A stretch of 64,000 nucleotides of DNA from Lachnospiraceae bacterium (GTDB lineage Bacteria > Bacillota > Clostridia > Lachnospirales > Lachnospiraceae), in NCBI GenBank assembly GCA_017553505.1, contig JAFZLD010000003.1, forward strand, positions 145,650 to 209,649. The letters are read 5' to 3'. The translations under genes and the position numbers were made by a program. Position 1 is the stretch's first letter, and every line of letters begins with the position of its first letter. Below are positions 16,253 to 25,947 of the stretch, one piece after another. Under the pieces are notes generated by a model. The model did not search any database. It was not told where the DNA came from and worked only from the letters and a program-made list of their open reading frames with translations.

Positions 16253-18004
16253 ATGAGTGTAATCAAGAAACTGGCGCCCAAGATCGATGGGTACCGAAAA
16301 GAGACGATACTCACTCCTACGTTTATGCTGGGAGAAGTAGCGCTCGAATGTATTATTCCTTATGTTATGGCCACGCTCATCGATGAGATGACCGGCGTTT
16401 CGCTGACACCCGTGCTCAAATACGGAGCAATCTTAGTGGTGTTGGCATGTTTTTCTTTGTTCTGCGGTATGAATTCCGCGAAGTTTGCGGCGACTGCTTC
16501 GGCAGGCTTTGCCAAGAATCTGCGCAGGGATTTGTTCTACAGGACGCTTGATTTTTCTTTTGAGGACATAGACAAGTTCTCGTCCTCATCGCTTGTTACA
16601 AGACTTACGAATGATGTGACACAGCTTCAGATGGCCTTCCAGATGCTTATCAGAATGGCGGTTCGTACACCGCTTATGCTGATATTCTCTGTGTGCATGG
16701 CTTTCTCCATCAACAATAAGATGGCTTGGATTTTTGTGGGCATCATTCCTTTTCTGGGAATCGCTTTATATTCGATTTTCCGCGTTGCGCACCCTATATT
16801 TAAAAGAATATTCAAGAAGTACGACGCGCTTAACAACTCCGTGCAGGAGAACGTTGCGGGCATCCGCGTAGTTAAGGCATTTGTACGAGAAGACTATGAG
16901 CAAAAGAAATTCAACGCGGCATCCGAGGAAGTTCGCAAAGACTTCACTCACGCCGAGAAGATTCTTGCTCTCAACAACCCTTGCATGCTCTTCAGTATCA
17001 AGGTGACTGTGCTTCTCGTATGCTGGATCGGCGCCAAGATCATTATCGGCACCAATGCGACGGAGCTTACAACCGGTCAGCTGTCATCACTTATTGCTTA
17101 CGGTGTGCAGATTCTTTCGTCACTTATGATGCTTTCGATGGTATTCATTCAGATGACTTTTTCGGCTGAGGCGGGTAACCGTGTGTGTGAAGTGCTCGAC
17201 CATGAATCGGCTCTTAAGTCACCCGAAGGCGGTTTGACGGAAGTTAAGGACGGAAGCATTGAGTTCGACCATGTTTCCTTCAAATACAGACCCAATTCAA
17301 GGCGTACGGCGCTTACCGATATCAATCTTAAGATTGAGTCGGGTCAGACCATCGGTATTATCGGTTCCACCGGTTCCTCGAAGACTACGCTTATTCAGCT
17401 TATTTCAAGACTTTACGACGCTACGGAAGGCGTGGTACGCGTAGGCGGCAGAGATGTGCGCGAGTACGATTTGACAGCACTTCGCGACCAGGTGGCTGTG
17501 GTACTTCAGAAGAACATTCTTTTCTCCGGAACGGTCAAAGAAAATCTCCGCTGGGGTAACAAAGAAGCTTCCGACGAAGAACTGGTACGCGTATGCAAGC
17601 TTGCCCATGCGGACGAGTTCGTACAGCAGATGCCCGAGAAATACGACACTATGCTAAGCCAGGGCGGTACCAACGTATCCGGTGGACAGAAGCAGAGACT
17701 TTGTATCGCAAGAGCACTTCTTAAGAAGCCTAAGATTCTGATTCTCGATGACTCCACCAGCGCAGTCGACACCAAGACCGATGCGCTTATCAGACGCGCC
17801 CTCAAGGACGAGATACCCGCTACCACCAAGCTTATTATTGCGCAGCGTGTAAGCTCCATTGAGGACAGTGACGTAATTATAGTTCTCGACGGCGGTAAGA
17901 TTTCCGAGATGGGAACCCACGCAGAACTCATGCAGCACGGAGGTATCTACAGAGAAATCTACGATACCCAGACTTCCGGAAAGGAGGTGGCTGCCAATGC
18001 CTAG
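16253..18004 (+). CDS. ABC exporter half-transporter with degenerate nucleotide site
   Basis: 583 residues: six membrane helices (about 20-310), then an ATPase domain. The Walker A is GSTGSSKTT (near 370), with Ser in place of the third Gly. The signature is VSGGQKQRL, intact. The Walker B ends ILILDDSTS, so the catalytic glutamate is replaced by aspartate. These changes are typical of the member with the non-hydrolytic site in heterodimeric exporters such as TM287/288. The gene overlaps the next one, which has a canonical Walker B, by eight bases; together they should form one multidrug or lipid exporter. The cargo is unknown. The ATG has AGGAGA in front. Confidence 0.93.
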   Translation: MSVIKKLAPKIDGYRKETILTPTFMLGEVALECIIPYVMATLIDEMTGVSLTPVLKYGAILVVLACFSLFCGMNSAKFAATASAGFAKNLRRDLFYRTLDFSFEDIDKFSSSSLVTRLTNDVTQLQMAFQMLIRMAVRTPLMLIFSVCMAFSINNKMAWIFVGIIPFLGIALYSIFRVAHPIFKRIFKKYDALNNSVQENVAGIRVVKAFVREDYEQKKFNAASEEVRKDFTHAEKILALNNPCMLFSIKVTVLLVCWIGAKIIIGTNATELTTGQLSSLIAYGVQILSSLMMLSMVFIQMTFSAEAGNRVCEVLDHESALKSPEGGLTEVKDGSIEFDHVSFKYRPNSRRTALTDINLKIESGQTIGIIGSTGSSKTTLIQLISRLYDATEGVVRVGGRDVREYDLTALRDQVAVVLQKNILFSGTVKENLRWGNKEASDEELVRVCKLAHADEFVQQMPEKYDTMLSQGGTNVSGGQKQRLCIARALLKKPKILILDDSTSAVDTKTDALIRRALKDEIPATTKLIIAQRVSSIEDSDVIIVLDGGKISEMGTHAELMQHGGIYREIYDTQTSGKEVAANA

Positions 18005-19916
18005 ACCCATGCGAGTAGTTACCGACAAGAAAATTGACATGAAGTCCCTTAAGAGACTCATGGCATATGTATTCAAGAAGTACGGAAAGAGCCTGATTAC
18101 GGTGGTCATCTGCATCATTATCAGCGCCGTTTCCACAGTTATAGTTAACATGTTTATGGCCAAGCTCATCGACGGCGTAATCGTTCCCGGCTTATCGACC
18201 GGCTTCGATGCGGTTAAGGCTAAGCTTGTACATATCATTGAACTCATGATTCTCTTCGATGTGCTGGGAATTGTGGCGGCCATTATTTATCCGCGCATCA
18301 TGGCAACCGTAGGACAGGGCACCATCAAGTCCCTTCGTGACGATATGTTTGACAATATGGAGACGTTGCCGATTCGCTACTTTGACTCCAGAACTCACGG
18401 CGAAATAATGTCTTCCTACACGAACGACGTTGACACCATCCGTATGTTGGTCGGACAGAGTATCCCCTCCGCGGTATCGTCGATTATGACCGTAACCGTT
18501 ATTTTCCTGACAATGCTCAGATACAGCTTCTGGCTTACCTTCGGAATCATTCTTTTTATAGTACTCATGTTTAAGGTGACCAAGAAGTACGGCGGCAAGA
18601 GCGCCCGCTTCATGAAAGCCCAGCAGAAGTCAATTGCCAAGGAAGAGGGCTTCATCGAGGAAATGATGGAAGGCATGAAGGTTGTTAAGGTCTTCACCCA
18701 CGAGGACGAGGCCAAAGAACAATTCGATGCGTTAAACGAGCAGTTATTTAACGATGTTAAGACAGCGAACGCCGCAGCAAATACACTGATGCCGGTGCTC
18801 GGTAACATCGGTAACCTGATGTATGTTGTGATTGCTATTCTCGGCGGACTTATTGCTGTACTTAATATTCCCAACGTATACTTAATCGGTATAGGAACGC
18901 TTACTATCGGTGTTATTATTTCTTTCTTAAGCCTTTCAAGACAGCTGTCCCAGACGATTGCGCAGATTTCCATGCAGGTATCGTCCATCGCCATGGCACT
19001 TGCCGGAAGCGACAGAGTATTTGCTCTTATTGATGAACAGAGCGAGACCGATGAAGGCTATGTAACACTTGTAAATGCCAAAGAAACCATAGCTGAAGGC
19101 CTCACCGAGTGCGAGGAGTTCACAGGCAAGTGGGCTTGGAAGCACTTCCACAAGGCTGACGGCACCACCACTTATGTGGAGCTTAAGGGCAACATCGAAA
19201 TGGTGGACGTAGACTTCGGTTACGAGCCTGATAAGCAGGTTCTTCACGATGTAACGCTTTATGCCAAGCCCGGTCAGAAGATAGCCTTTGTAGGCGCTAC
19301 AGGCGCAGGTAAGACCACTATCACAAACCTTATTAACCGTTTCTACGACATACCCGACGGTAAGATTCGTTACGACGGTATCAATATTACGAAGATTAAG
19401 AAGGACGACTTGCGTAGGTCCCTCGGTATGGTACTTCAGGACGTTAACCTCTTTACAGGTACCATCATGGACAACATCCGCTACGGTAAGCTCGATGCCA
19501 CCGATGAAGAGTGTATCAACGCAGCTAAGCTTGCCAACGCCCACGATTTCATCATGGGACTTCCGAATGGCTACGAGACAGAGCTTTCCGGTAACGGCTC
19601 ACAGCTTTCACAGGGTCAGAGACAGCTTCTTTCGATAGCAAGAGCTGCGGTAGCTAATCCTCCTGTAATGATCCTAGACGAGGCAACATCCTCAATCGAT
19701 ACCCGTACCGAAGCCATCGTACAGCGCGGTATGGACAACCTCATGGAAGGCAGAACCGTATTCGTAATCGCTCACAGGCTTTCGACGGTACGTAACGCCA
19801 ATGCCATCATGGTACTCGACCACGGCCGCATCATAGAGCGCGGCACACACGACGAACTGATAGCTCAGAAAGGTACGTATTACCAGTTGTATACGGGTGC
19901 ATTCGAACTTGAATAA
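17997..19916 (+). CDS. ABC exporter half-transporter with catalytic nucleotide site
   Basis: 639 residues: six membrane helices (about 25-330), an inserted segment of about 40 residues between the membrane and ATPase domains (around residues 355-395, holding ECEEFTGKWAWKHFHKADGT), then the ATPase domain. The Walker A is GATGAGKTT (near 433), the signature LSQGQRQLL, and the Walker B VMILDEATSSID with the catalytic Glu. The partner encoded upstream has the degenerate site, so the pair matches the asymmetric heterodimeric exporter plan. The start overlaps the end of the partner gene by eight bases, with AAGGAGG eight to nine bases ahead. The insert is seen in other Clostridia members as I recall; its role is not known. 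Confidence 0.93.
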   Translation: MPRPMRVVTDKKIDMKSLKRLMAYVFKKYGKSLITVVICIIISAVSTVIVNMFMAKLIDGVIVPGLSTGFDAVKAKLVHIIELMILFDVLGIVAAIIYPRIMATVGQGTIKSLRDDMFDNMETLPIRYFDSRTHGEIMSSYTNDVDTIRMLVGQSIPSAVSSIMTVTVIFLTMLRYSFWLTFGIILFIVLMFKVTKKYGGKSARFMKAQQKSIAKEEGFIEEMMEGMKVVKVFTHEDEAKEQFDALNEQLFNDVKTANAAANTLMPVLGNIGNLMYVVIAILGGLIAVLNIPNVYLIGIGTLTIGVIISFLSLSRQLSQTIAQISMQVSSIAMALAGSDRVFALIDEQSETDEGYVTLVNAKETIAEGLTECEEFTGKWAWKHFHKADGTTTYVELKGNIEMVDVDFGYEPDKQVLHDVTLYAKPGQKIAFVGATGAGKTTITNLINRFYDIPDGKIRYDGINITKIKKDDLRRSLGMVLQDVNLFTGTIMDNIRYGKLDATDEECINAAKLANAHDFIMGLPNGYETELSGNGSQLSQGQRQLLSIARAAVANPPVMILDEATSSIDTRTEAIVQRGMDNLMEGRTVFVIAHRLSTVRNANAIMVLDHGRIIERGTHDELIAQKGTYYQLYTGAFELE

Positions 19917-19928
19917 ATGCAAAAGAAA

Positions 19929-19956
19929 GGGCAGAGCCAATTGGCTCTGCCCTATT
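19929..19956. terminator. Bidirectional terminator between convergent genes
   Basis: A perfect 12-bp palindrome (GGGCAGAGCCAA with TTGGCTCTGCCC), flanked by A-rich and T-rich sequence, lies between the exporter genes (+) and the esterase gene (-). Confidence 0.8.
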
Positions 19957-19967
19957 TCGTATATTTT

Positions 19968-20939
19968 TTAAATCCTGTTAAGCCAGTTTACACACAGCTC
20001 TGCCCACTGAGCAACGCTCGGGATATCCATTGCGAGGTCGTTGTGACCGTCCGCAAGAGCGAGTCCGTGGACGCCTTCGGGGAAGAGGTGCATCTCGAAG
20101 GGAACGCCCATAGCCGTAAGAGCCTGACCCATTGCGAAGGAATTGCGGGGGTCGTCGCTGTTGGTCTGCCAGATAAAGAAAGGCGGTGTCTCGCGGGAAA
20201 TATTAACCTCGGGCGAGTAGTAGATAAGCTCTTCTTTGTCCGCAAAGAAGGGATTACGAATCTGGTCGCTGAAAGGATCCACGAAGAATCCACCGGGTAA
20301 CGCCGCAAAAGAAAATGCTCCGTATCCGAGCACTGCACCGTCGGGGCGACATGACTCACGCTCTATCGGATCTTCCGCTGAAGGATTACCTGCATCGAAA
20401 TGCGTAGCTGCGTTGCCGGAGAGCATTCCGCCGGCGGAGAAGCCCATGCAGATGACCTTGTCTGATACGCCAAATTCGTCCTTGCGGGCGCGGATAAGGC
20501 GGATGGCGCGCTGAATATCAAGAAGCGCGTCCTTTCGGCCGTAGGGCTGAAGCCTGTAGGTGAGAATGGCGGTATTGAAGCCGTGAGCGGCAAAATACTC
20601 GGCTACGTTGAAGCCTTCGCAGCCGGTGCGGGTAAGAAAGCCGCCGCCGCAGGCTACGATGATTGTGCCGCGCTTCTCATCGGAAGCGGGAGCGCCCTGC
20701 GCGGGCACAAACACAATCGAAGGCTCCGGCTGGAGCGGAGCCCTGTCGTCGTAGCCGGGGGTCTTACCCTCGGGCCACAACGGGGTTACTATGGGAAAGC
20801 TCTTAATAGCGTCATTCCAGGTCTTAAGATTGGTCTCCACATCCATCGAGCCGTCGGGCTTACGATGCTTGGAAACGTTAATGATTACGCCGTCTTTATC
20901 GACGATTTCTTTTAACTTAATGTAATTATCCTGATACAT
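19968..20939 (-). CDS. Alpha/beta-hydrolase esterase, acetyl-xylan-esterase-like
   Basis: About 323 residues with the alpha/beta-hydrolase order: oxyanion strand IIVACGGGFLTRTG, nucleophile elbow GFSAGGMLSG, an acidic turn (NSDDPR) and a late GVHGLAL that should hold the catalytic histidine. No signal peptide, so it acts in the cytosol, probably on acetylated oligosaccharides after import; this substrate is inferred from the family and from the many carbohydrate genes around. I place the start at the second methionine (20939), which has a GGGGGA ribosome site; the methionine four codons upstream has none. It lies 18 bases after the stop of the MsmX-type ATPase gene on the same strand, so the two are co-transcribed. 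Confidence 0.82.
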   Translation of the reverse strand: MYQDNYIKLKEIVDKDGVIINVSKHRKPDGSMDVETNLKTWNDAIKSFPIVTPLWPEGKTPGYDDRAPLQPEPSIVFVPAQGAPASDEKRGTIIVACGGGFLTRTGCEGFNVAEYFAAHGFNTAILTYRLQPYGRKDALLDIQRAIRLIRARKDEFGVSDKVICMGFSAGGMLSGNAATHFDAGNPSAEDPIERESCRPDGAVLGYGAFSFAALPGGFFVDPFSDQIRNPFFADKEELIYYSPEVNISRETPPFFIWQTNSDDPRNSFAMGQALTAMGVPFEMHLFPEGVHGLALADGHNDLAMDIPSVAQWAELCVNWLNRI

Positions 20940-20957
20940 TTGGTCCCCCATAAATTC

Positions 20958-22157
20958 TTAGATAAGGTTCTCGCCCGTAGTCTGGTCGAATACGTGGATG
21001 AGCTTGGGATTAAAGTTAAATGTTAAGTCCTTGCCGATGGACACAAGGTTAAGGTCCAAATCTGCGGTAGGAATAACAGCCACGATATCGTCGCCGTTAA
21101 GATTGATGTGAAGATGAACTTCGCTACCCATCATTTCGGATACTTCAATCTTACCGCTGAAGCCTTCATCAGCCATGGAAATGTGAACGGGTCTTACACC
21201 TACCGTAACGTCGCAAGTCTGCTGACCTTTAGCCTTAAGAGGTGCCTGATGCTTCTCATCGAGGCGAATCTTGCGCCCCTGAATTGTAATATAGTATTCA
21301 CCGCCTTCTACACTGAGAGGAACGTTGTGGAAGAAGTTAATCTGAGGTGTTCCTATAAATCCTGCCACAAAGGTGTTAACGGGGTGATTGAATACTTCCT
21401 GAGGAGTGCCTACCTGCTGAATGAAGCCGTCCTTCATAACCACGATACGGTCACCGAGGGTCATAGCCTCCACCTGATCGTGTGTTACATATACGAAAGT
21501 GGTATCAATCTTCTGACGAAGTCTGATAATTTCTGAACGCATCTGTCCGCGAAGCTTAGCATCAAGGTTACTGAGAGGCTCGTCCATAAGGATTACCTGA
21601 GGGTTACGCACAATCGCACGACCGATAGCCACACGCTGCCTCTGACCGCCTGACAAAGCCTTGGGAAGACGGTCGAGAATCTGTGTGATTTCAAGGGTTC
21701 TTGCTGCTTCCTGTACTTTTTCCAAAATGGTTTCTTTGCCCACTTTGGCAAGTCTTAATGAAAAGTCCATGTTCTCGGAAACCGTCATGTGAGGGTACAA
21801 AGAATAGTTCTGGAATACCATCGCAATGTTACGGTCTCTCGGTGCGATTGAGTTACTTAAGGTATCTCCTATATAAAGTTCGCCGTCCGTAATCTCTTCA
21901 AGACCCGCTATCATACGAAGCGTTGTGGACTTACCGCAACCGGAGGGTCCTACGAGTACCACGAATTCTTTATCCTTAATTTCAAGGTTAAAGTCCTGAA
22001 CCGCTACAACACCTTCATCGGTAATCTGAAGATTCGGCACGAAGCCGTCGGCGGGAACGGGAGGCATGGCTGCCTTTTTAAGTTTCTTCTTTTTCTTCTT
22101 AATGTCATCCGCGATGGGATAAACTTTTCGGATTCCTTTTAAGGTAATGCTTGACAT
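20958..22157 (-). CDS. msmX: MsmX/UgpC-type ABC ATPase for sugar import
   Basis: 399 residues. ATPase core: Walker A GPSGCGKST, Q-loop MVFQNYSLYPHMTV, signature ALSGGQRQRVAIGRA, Walker B ILMDEPLSNLD, and H-loop VYVTHDQVEAMTLGDR. A C-terminal OB/TOBE region of about 130 residues closes the protein, as in full-length MsmK/MsmX/UgpC. Such ATPases power several sugar importers whose operons lack their own ATPase. Both importer loci in this window (30-37 kb and 52-55 kb) lack a full-length one, so this protein may serve them. There is an inserted Lys-rich stretch near residue 20. The ATG at 22157 has AAGGAG six bases before it. Confidence 0.92.
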   Translation of the reverse strand: MSSITLKGIRKVYPIADDIKKKKKKLKKAAMPPVPADGFVPNLQITDEGVVAVQDFNLEIKDKEFVVLVGPSGCGKSTTLRMIAGLEEITDGELYIGDTLSNSIAPRDRNIAMVFQNYSLYPHMTVSENMDFSLRLAKVGKETILEKVQEAARTLEITQILDRLPKALSGGQRQRVAIGRAIVRNPQVILMDEPLSNLDAKLRGQMRSEIIRLRQKIDTTFVYVTHDQVEAMTLGDRIVVMKDGFIQQVGTPQEVFNHPVNTFVAGFIGTPQINFFHNVPLSVEGGEYYITIQGRKIRLDEKHQAPLKAKGQQTCDVTVGVRPVHISMADEGFSGKIEVSEMMGSEVHLHINLNGDDIVAVIPTADLDLNLVSIGKDLTFNFNPKLIHVFDQTTGENLI

Positions 22158-22368
22158 ACTGACTCCTTCTAACCCCAAGCGGGTTACGTCTATTTTATGC
22201 TACCATTATTGCATCTTTCTTTTTCCGTGCCTTGCAAATATGTAATCTCGATTTGTAAAAAAAACGAAAAGAGAATTTTTAAAGTCAATGAGTTTTTTTT
22301 AAGAGTATTGTCCCTTTCGATTTTGTATGATAGGTGCATGAGAATGTAAAAGAAAGGACATTGGTATT

Positions 22369-23904
22369 ATGAAACTTCAACCTGCATTGATATTCGGCGA
22401 GCATATGGTGCTCCAGAGAGATAAGGAAATAAAGGTGTTCGGAACGTCTGCGGCGGGCGACACCGTAACCGTAACTTTGTGCGGCGAGAGCGTATCCGCG
22501 GTGGCAGAGGACGGCGTATGGGAAGTTACCTTAAGTAAAAAGAACGCGTGCGACAAGACCACGATGACCATTTCTTCCAAAGTGACGGAAGAAGTTATTG
22601 AGTTTAAAGATGTGGCTATCGGAGAAGTGTGGCTTGCCGGCGGACAGTCGAATATGGAGTTTCTTATGAAGTTTGATTACGACTTCGAAGAGACGGTTAA
22701 GTTACCCGATGATAATAAATTAAGGTACTTTTGCTATCCTCAGACCGCTTTTAAGGGATTCCTTGAGACAGAAAATAACTGCCCGAACTGGGGATTCTGG
22801 AGAAAGTGGGACGATGTTGAGAATAGGAAACAGTTTTCGGCGGTAGCTACTTACGCAGCTATGATACTTCGTAAGAAGCTTGATGTGCCTGTGGGAATCG
22901 TAGCCTGCAACTGGGGCGGAACGCCTGCGTCTGCTTGGACCAAGAGAGAAGACCTCGAGGCCAATCCCGCATTGAAGCCCATTTTAGACTGGCATGAGTC
23001 GGAGCTTGAGAAGATTAACTGGAGCAAGTACATTACCGCAAGCGATAAGAAAGCGGCTCCTCAGGATCCCAAGATGCAGGAAATGTTCGAGCGTATGATG
23101 ATGGGCGAAGATATGTCCGATTTCTTTAAGAACTTCGACCCTTCGGTATTCATGCAGGCTGACTTTGTACCTTTCATGCCCGGCCCGCGCTCTACGGTGC
23201 GCCCTTCGGGACTTTATGAAAACATGCTTACCAAGGTAGCGCCTTACACCATCCGCGGTGTCGTATGGTACCAGGGCGAGGACGATGACGCCAGAGACTG
23301 GGCGGAGTTCTACGATGAAAGCATGAAGACAATGATTAAGAGCTGGCGTGCGCTTTGGGGCTATGAGTTCCCCTTCTATCAGGTGGAGCTTGCTCCCTTC
23401 AAAGGCGTAGGCCCTACAGCTGCCAAGAAATATCCGCTTATAAGACATCAGCAGGCCAAGGCCGTTGCCGAAACCGAAGATGCTTACGATATCTGTATTC
23501 TTGATGCGGGAGAAGAGCTTAATATTCATCCTCGCCACAAGAAAATCGTGGGCGAGCGCCTCGGAAGAGTAGTGATGAAGCACACTTACGGCGACAATTC
23601 GCTGGTGGCCGACTGCCCGAGAGTTATAGGTATTTCCAAAGAACCTGAAGCGATAGTTATTTCTTTTGCCAATGCCGCAGGAGGAATTGAAGTACGTGAG
23701 GGACTCGGCGAAGTGCTTAAGATTAACCAGGGCGGAATGAATAAGTCTTATATTGCGGAGACGGACGGCGACAAGCTTGTTCTTTTACTCAGATATGAGG
23801 CTCATAAGCCCGTGGAAATAAAGTATTGCGAAGAGAATTTCTGTAACGCGGCGCTTTTCAATTCGGAAGGCAATCCCGTGTACGGATTTGAGTTTGAGGC
23901 ATAG
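22369..23904 (+). CDS. Sialate-O-acetylesterase / acetylxylan esterase-type SGNH enzyme
   Basis: 511 residues. The start GEHMVLQRDKEIKVFGTSAAGDTVTV is the N-terminal beta domain of the sialate O-acetylesterase (SASA) family. The SGNH block I is GEVWLAGGQSNMEF, with the nucleophile Ser94. Later come WGGTPASAW and VVWYQGEDDD, and HPRHKKIVGERL should hold the catalytic His. Lacking a signal peptide, it likely removes acetyl groups from sugars after uptake; whether the substrate is sialic acid or plant glycan is not visible. It is the first gene of a four-gene operon with another esterase, a kinase and a GH13 enzyme. The upstream gap (22158-22368) is divergent with the MsmX-type gene and presumably holds both promoters. 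Confidence 0.85.
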   Translation: MKLQPALIFGEHMVLQRDKEIKVFGTSAAGDTVTVTLCGESVSAVAEDGVWEVTLSKKNACDKTTMTISSKVTEEVIEFKDVAIGEVWLAGGQSNMEFLMKFDYDFEETVKLPDDNKLRYFCYPQTAFKGFLETENNCPNWGFWRKWDDVENRKQFSAVATYAAMILRKKLDVPVGIVACNWGGTPASAWTKREDLEANPALKPILDWHESELEKINWSKYITASDKKAAPQDPKMQEMFERMMMGEDMSDFFKNFDPSVFMQADFVPFMPGPRSTVRPSGLYENMLTKVAPYTIRGVVWYQGEDDDARDWAEFYDESMKTMIKSWRALWGYEFPFYQVELAPFKGVGPTAAKKYPLIRHQQAKAVAETEDAYDICILDAGEELNIHPRHKKIVGERLGRVVMKHTYGDNSLVADCPRVIGISKEPEAIVISFANAAGGIEVREGLGEVLKINQGGMNKSYIAETDGDKLVLLLRYEAHKPVEIKYCEENFCNAALFNSEGNPVYGFEFEA

Positions 23905-23917
23905 GAGGAATTAAGAG

Positions 23918-25018
23918 ATGCTGATTAAGGAAGTGTTGCCGAAGGTTCAGACCCACGGCAGAGTGTTTTATGATGAAGAAAGAAAGGCTTTCTTTTGCAA
24001 CTGGAGTTGCTCGGGCTTTTCTGTATTGATAAAGGGTAAGAGCCTGAAGGTGAAGGTGCAGTCCTGGTCGGATCAGATTCAGGGAATGCCCGGCATGCCT
24101 ACGCCTCCGCCGGACTGGCCGTGTATCGGAACCCTGGTCGAGGATGAACTCGTATATCGCCATGAGTGCAAGGAACTTCCAGAGGAAGGCGAGTGGTTGA
24201 CTCTGTGGGAAAGTGACAAGGAAGTCGAAAAGGTAATCCGTGTGATTAAAATATCCGAGAATTCACGAGGTAAGTTGGGAATTCTTGAGGTTGAAGTCGA
24301 TGGAGAAATCCTCGAATACAAGCCCGAGAAGCGCCCCACAATCGAGATTGTGGGCGACTCAATCACCTGCGGATTCGGTAATGAAGCGCCCGACAATGCT
24401 TTTGAATTTAAGACTGTCGAGGAGAACGGCTGGGAAGCATACGGTGCCAGAGCCGCAAGAGAACTTGGATACGAGTTCTCGGTTATCAGTGAGTCCGGCA
24501 TCAGCGCGGCCAAGCCCGAGCATCCGATGTTCCCCATGCATGCGATGGAGGATATCTACGGACTTCGCGACGAGCTCTGCGACAAAAAGTTTAATAAAGA
24601 ACCTGTACAATGGAATTTCAAGGAACACAAAAATGACATTGTAGTCATCAACCTCGGTACCAACGATGCCAACCCCATCAGATTCTACAGAGAATTCGGC
24701 GAGATTGAGGGTATGGAGCTGTGGTTTAAGGCGCGCTACAAGGAATTCATCAAGCAGGTGCGCGCTTGCAATGGCCCCGACACATATATTTGCTGCACTC
24801 TCGGCCCCATGGATCAGTACCTGTACTACATCATCAGGGAAGCGGTTTCCGAGCTTGTGGCTGAGACCGGCGATGTTCGCCTCATCACCTTCCAGTACGT
24901 TTCCATTAACGTCATGACAGAAGGCTACGGCGCCGCAGGTCACCCTTCACTTAAGACTCACACCCGCATGGGTAAAGAACTTGCAGCCTACATCAGAAAG
25001 TACATAGGAGAACTGTAA
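23918..25018 (+). CDS. CE2-type SGNH acetylesterase
   Basis: 366 residues. The N-terminal 130 residues are beta-rich, as in the jelly-roll domain that fronts carbohydrate esterase family 2. Then comes the SGNH domain: TIEIVGDSITCGFGNE with the nucleophile Ser148, a middle block VVINLGTND, and a C-terminal AAGHPSLKTHTRMGKEL with the catalytic His. CE2 enzymes remove acetyl groups from xylan, mannan or gluco-oligosaccharides. It has no signal peptide, so it acts inside the cell. Its stop overlaps the start of the kinase gene by one base (TAATG), and it begins 13 bases after the first esterase. Confidence 0.85.
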   Translation: MLIKEVLPKVQTHGRVFYDEERKAFFCNWSCSGFSVLIKGKSLKVKVQSWSDQIQGMPGMPTPPPDWPCIGTLVEDELVYRHECKELPEEGEWLTLWESDKEVEKVIRVIKISENSRGKLGILEVEVDGEILEYKPEKRPTIEIVGDSITCGFGNEAPDNAFEFKTVEENGWEAYGARAARELGYEFSVISESGISAAKPEHPMFPMHAMEDIYGLRDELCDKKFNKEPVQWNFKEHKNDIVVINLGTNDANPIRFYREFGEIEGMELWFKARYKEFIKQVRACNGPDTYICCTLGPMDQYLYYIIREAVSELVAETGDVRLITFQYVSINVMTEGYGAAGHPSLKTHTRMGKELAAYIRKYIGEL

Positions 25019-25938
25019 TGTTAAAAGAAAAAGCAAACGCTATTTATGAAAACATCGCAAGCTGGCAGGCGCCCGCAGTAACGGATGACATGCCTAAAGG
25101 CGACATGCCCGGCGACAAGATAGCCATCGGCGAAGACCACATCAGAAAGGCTTCGAAGATATTCCCTAAGCTGATTAAGCTTATCACCGACGTCGATTCG
25201 GAAAAGGTTGTAGTGTCTGTATTCGGTGGCTCCGGTGTGGGAAAGAGCGAGACTGCATCGCTTCTTGCTCACTACCTCAAGGCAGCAGGCGTAGGAGTAT
25301 ATGTACTCTCGGGCGATAACTATCCGAGACGAATTCCTCTTTACAATGACGCGGAGAGATTGTCGGTATTTCGCAGCGCCGGCTTAAAAGGAGTCGTAAG
25401 TTCAGGCTGTTATAACGATTATGTCAAAGAAGAACTTTCGAAGCTCTGGGCGGCTGAGACCGACGCAGATCCCAAGGAAGCGGCTTCCCGTGAATGGCTG
25501 TTCAGCTATCAGGCGGCAGGCAGACGCGCACTTCGTGGCTACCTCGGAACTCCAGCCGAGCAGGATTATGACGAAATAAACGCTATTATCGAAGCTTTCA
25601 AGCGTGGCGATAAAGATATTTTCTTAAAGCGCATGGGTCGTACCGAAGACGAGCGCTGGTACGATAAGGTTTCTTTTGCCGACACTAATGTCTTAATTAT
25701 AGAGTGGACTCACGGCGGTAACGAGAACCTCCGCGGTGTGGATGTGCCGGTTCTTCTGAACTCAACGCCGGAAGAGACGAGAGAGCACAGGAGACTGAGA
25801 GCCAGAGACGGTAAGACCGATTCTGCTTTTACCACCATGGTGCTTGAGATTGAGCAGGAAGAGCTTGACCGAGTAGGCAAGCAGGCCAAGATTATTATGG
25901 CCAAGAGTGGCGATTTTATCGACCCCGCGACGTTTTAG
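25018..25938 (+). CDS. P-loop kinase of unknown substrate, between CE2 esterase and GH13_18 genes
   Basis: 306 residues. The phosphate-binding loop FGGSGVGKSE is at residues 69-78, followed by a strand and the stretch VYVLSGDNYPRRIP. That arrangement resembles the uridine kinase/phosphoribulokinase/adenylylsulfate kinase group, where an Asp after the second strand positions the acceptor. A later block (VLIIEWTHGGNENLRGVD) looks like the kinase Walker B and lid region, and HRRLRARDGK supplies the basic lid residues. The acceptor is unknown. Because it is translationally coupled to a CE2 esterase and precedes a GH13_18 phosphorylase, a small product of these enzymes (a sugar or glycerate-like compound) is a reasonable guess, not a finding. 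Confidence 0.75.
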   Translation: MLKEKANAIYENIASWQAPAVTDDMPKGDMPGDKIAIGEDHIRKASKIFPKLIKLITDVDSEKVVVSVFGGSGVGKSETASLLAHYLKAAGVGVYVLSGDNYPRRIPLYNDAERLSVFRSAGLKGVVSSGCYNDYVKEELSKLWAAETDADPKEAASREWLFSYQAAGRRALRGYLGTPAEQDYDEINAIIEAFKRGDKDIFLKRMGRTEDERWYDKVSFADTNVLIIEWTHGGNENLRGVDVPVLLNSTPEETREHRRLRARDGKTDSAFTTMVLEIEQEELDRVGKQAKIIMAKSGDFIDPATF

Positions 25939-25947
25939 GAGGATAGC

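Noticed and set aside
18416-19544. Minus-strand open frames opposite the second exporter gene
   Set aside because: Shadows of the ABC exporter reading frame, with no start signals or domains.
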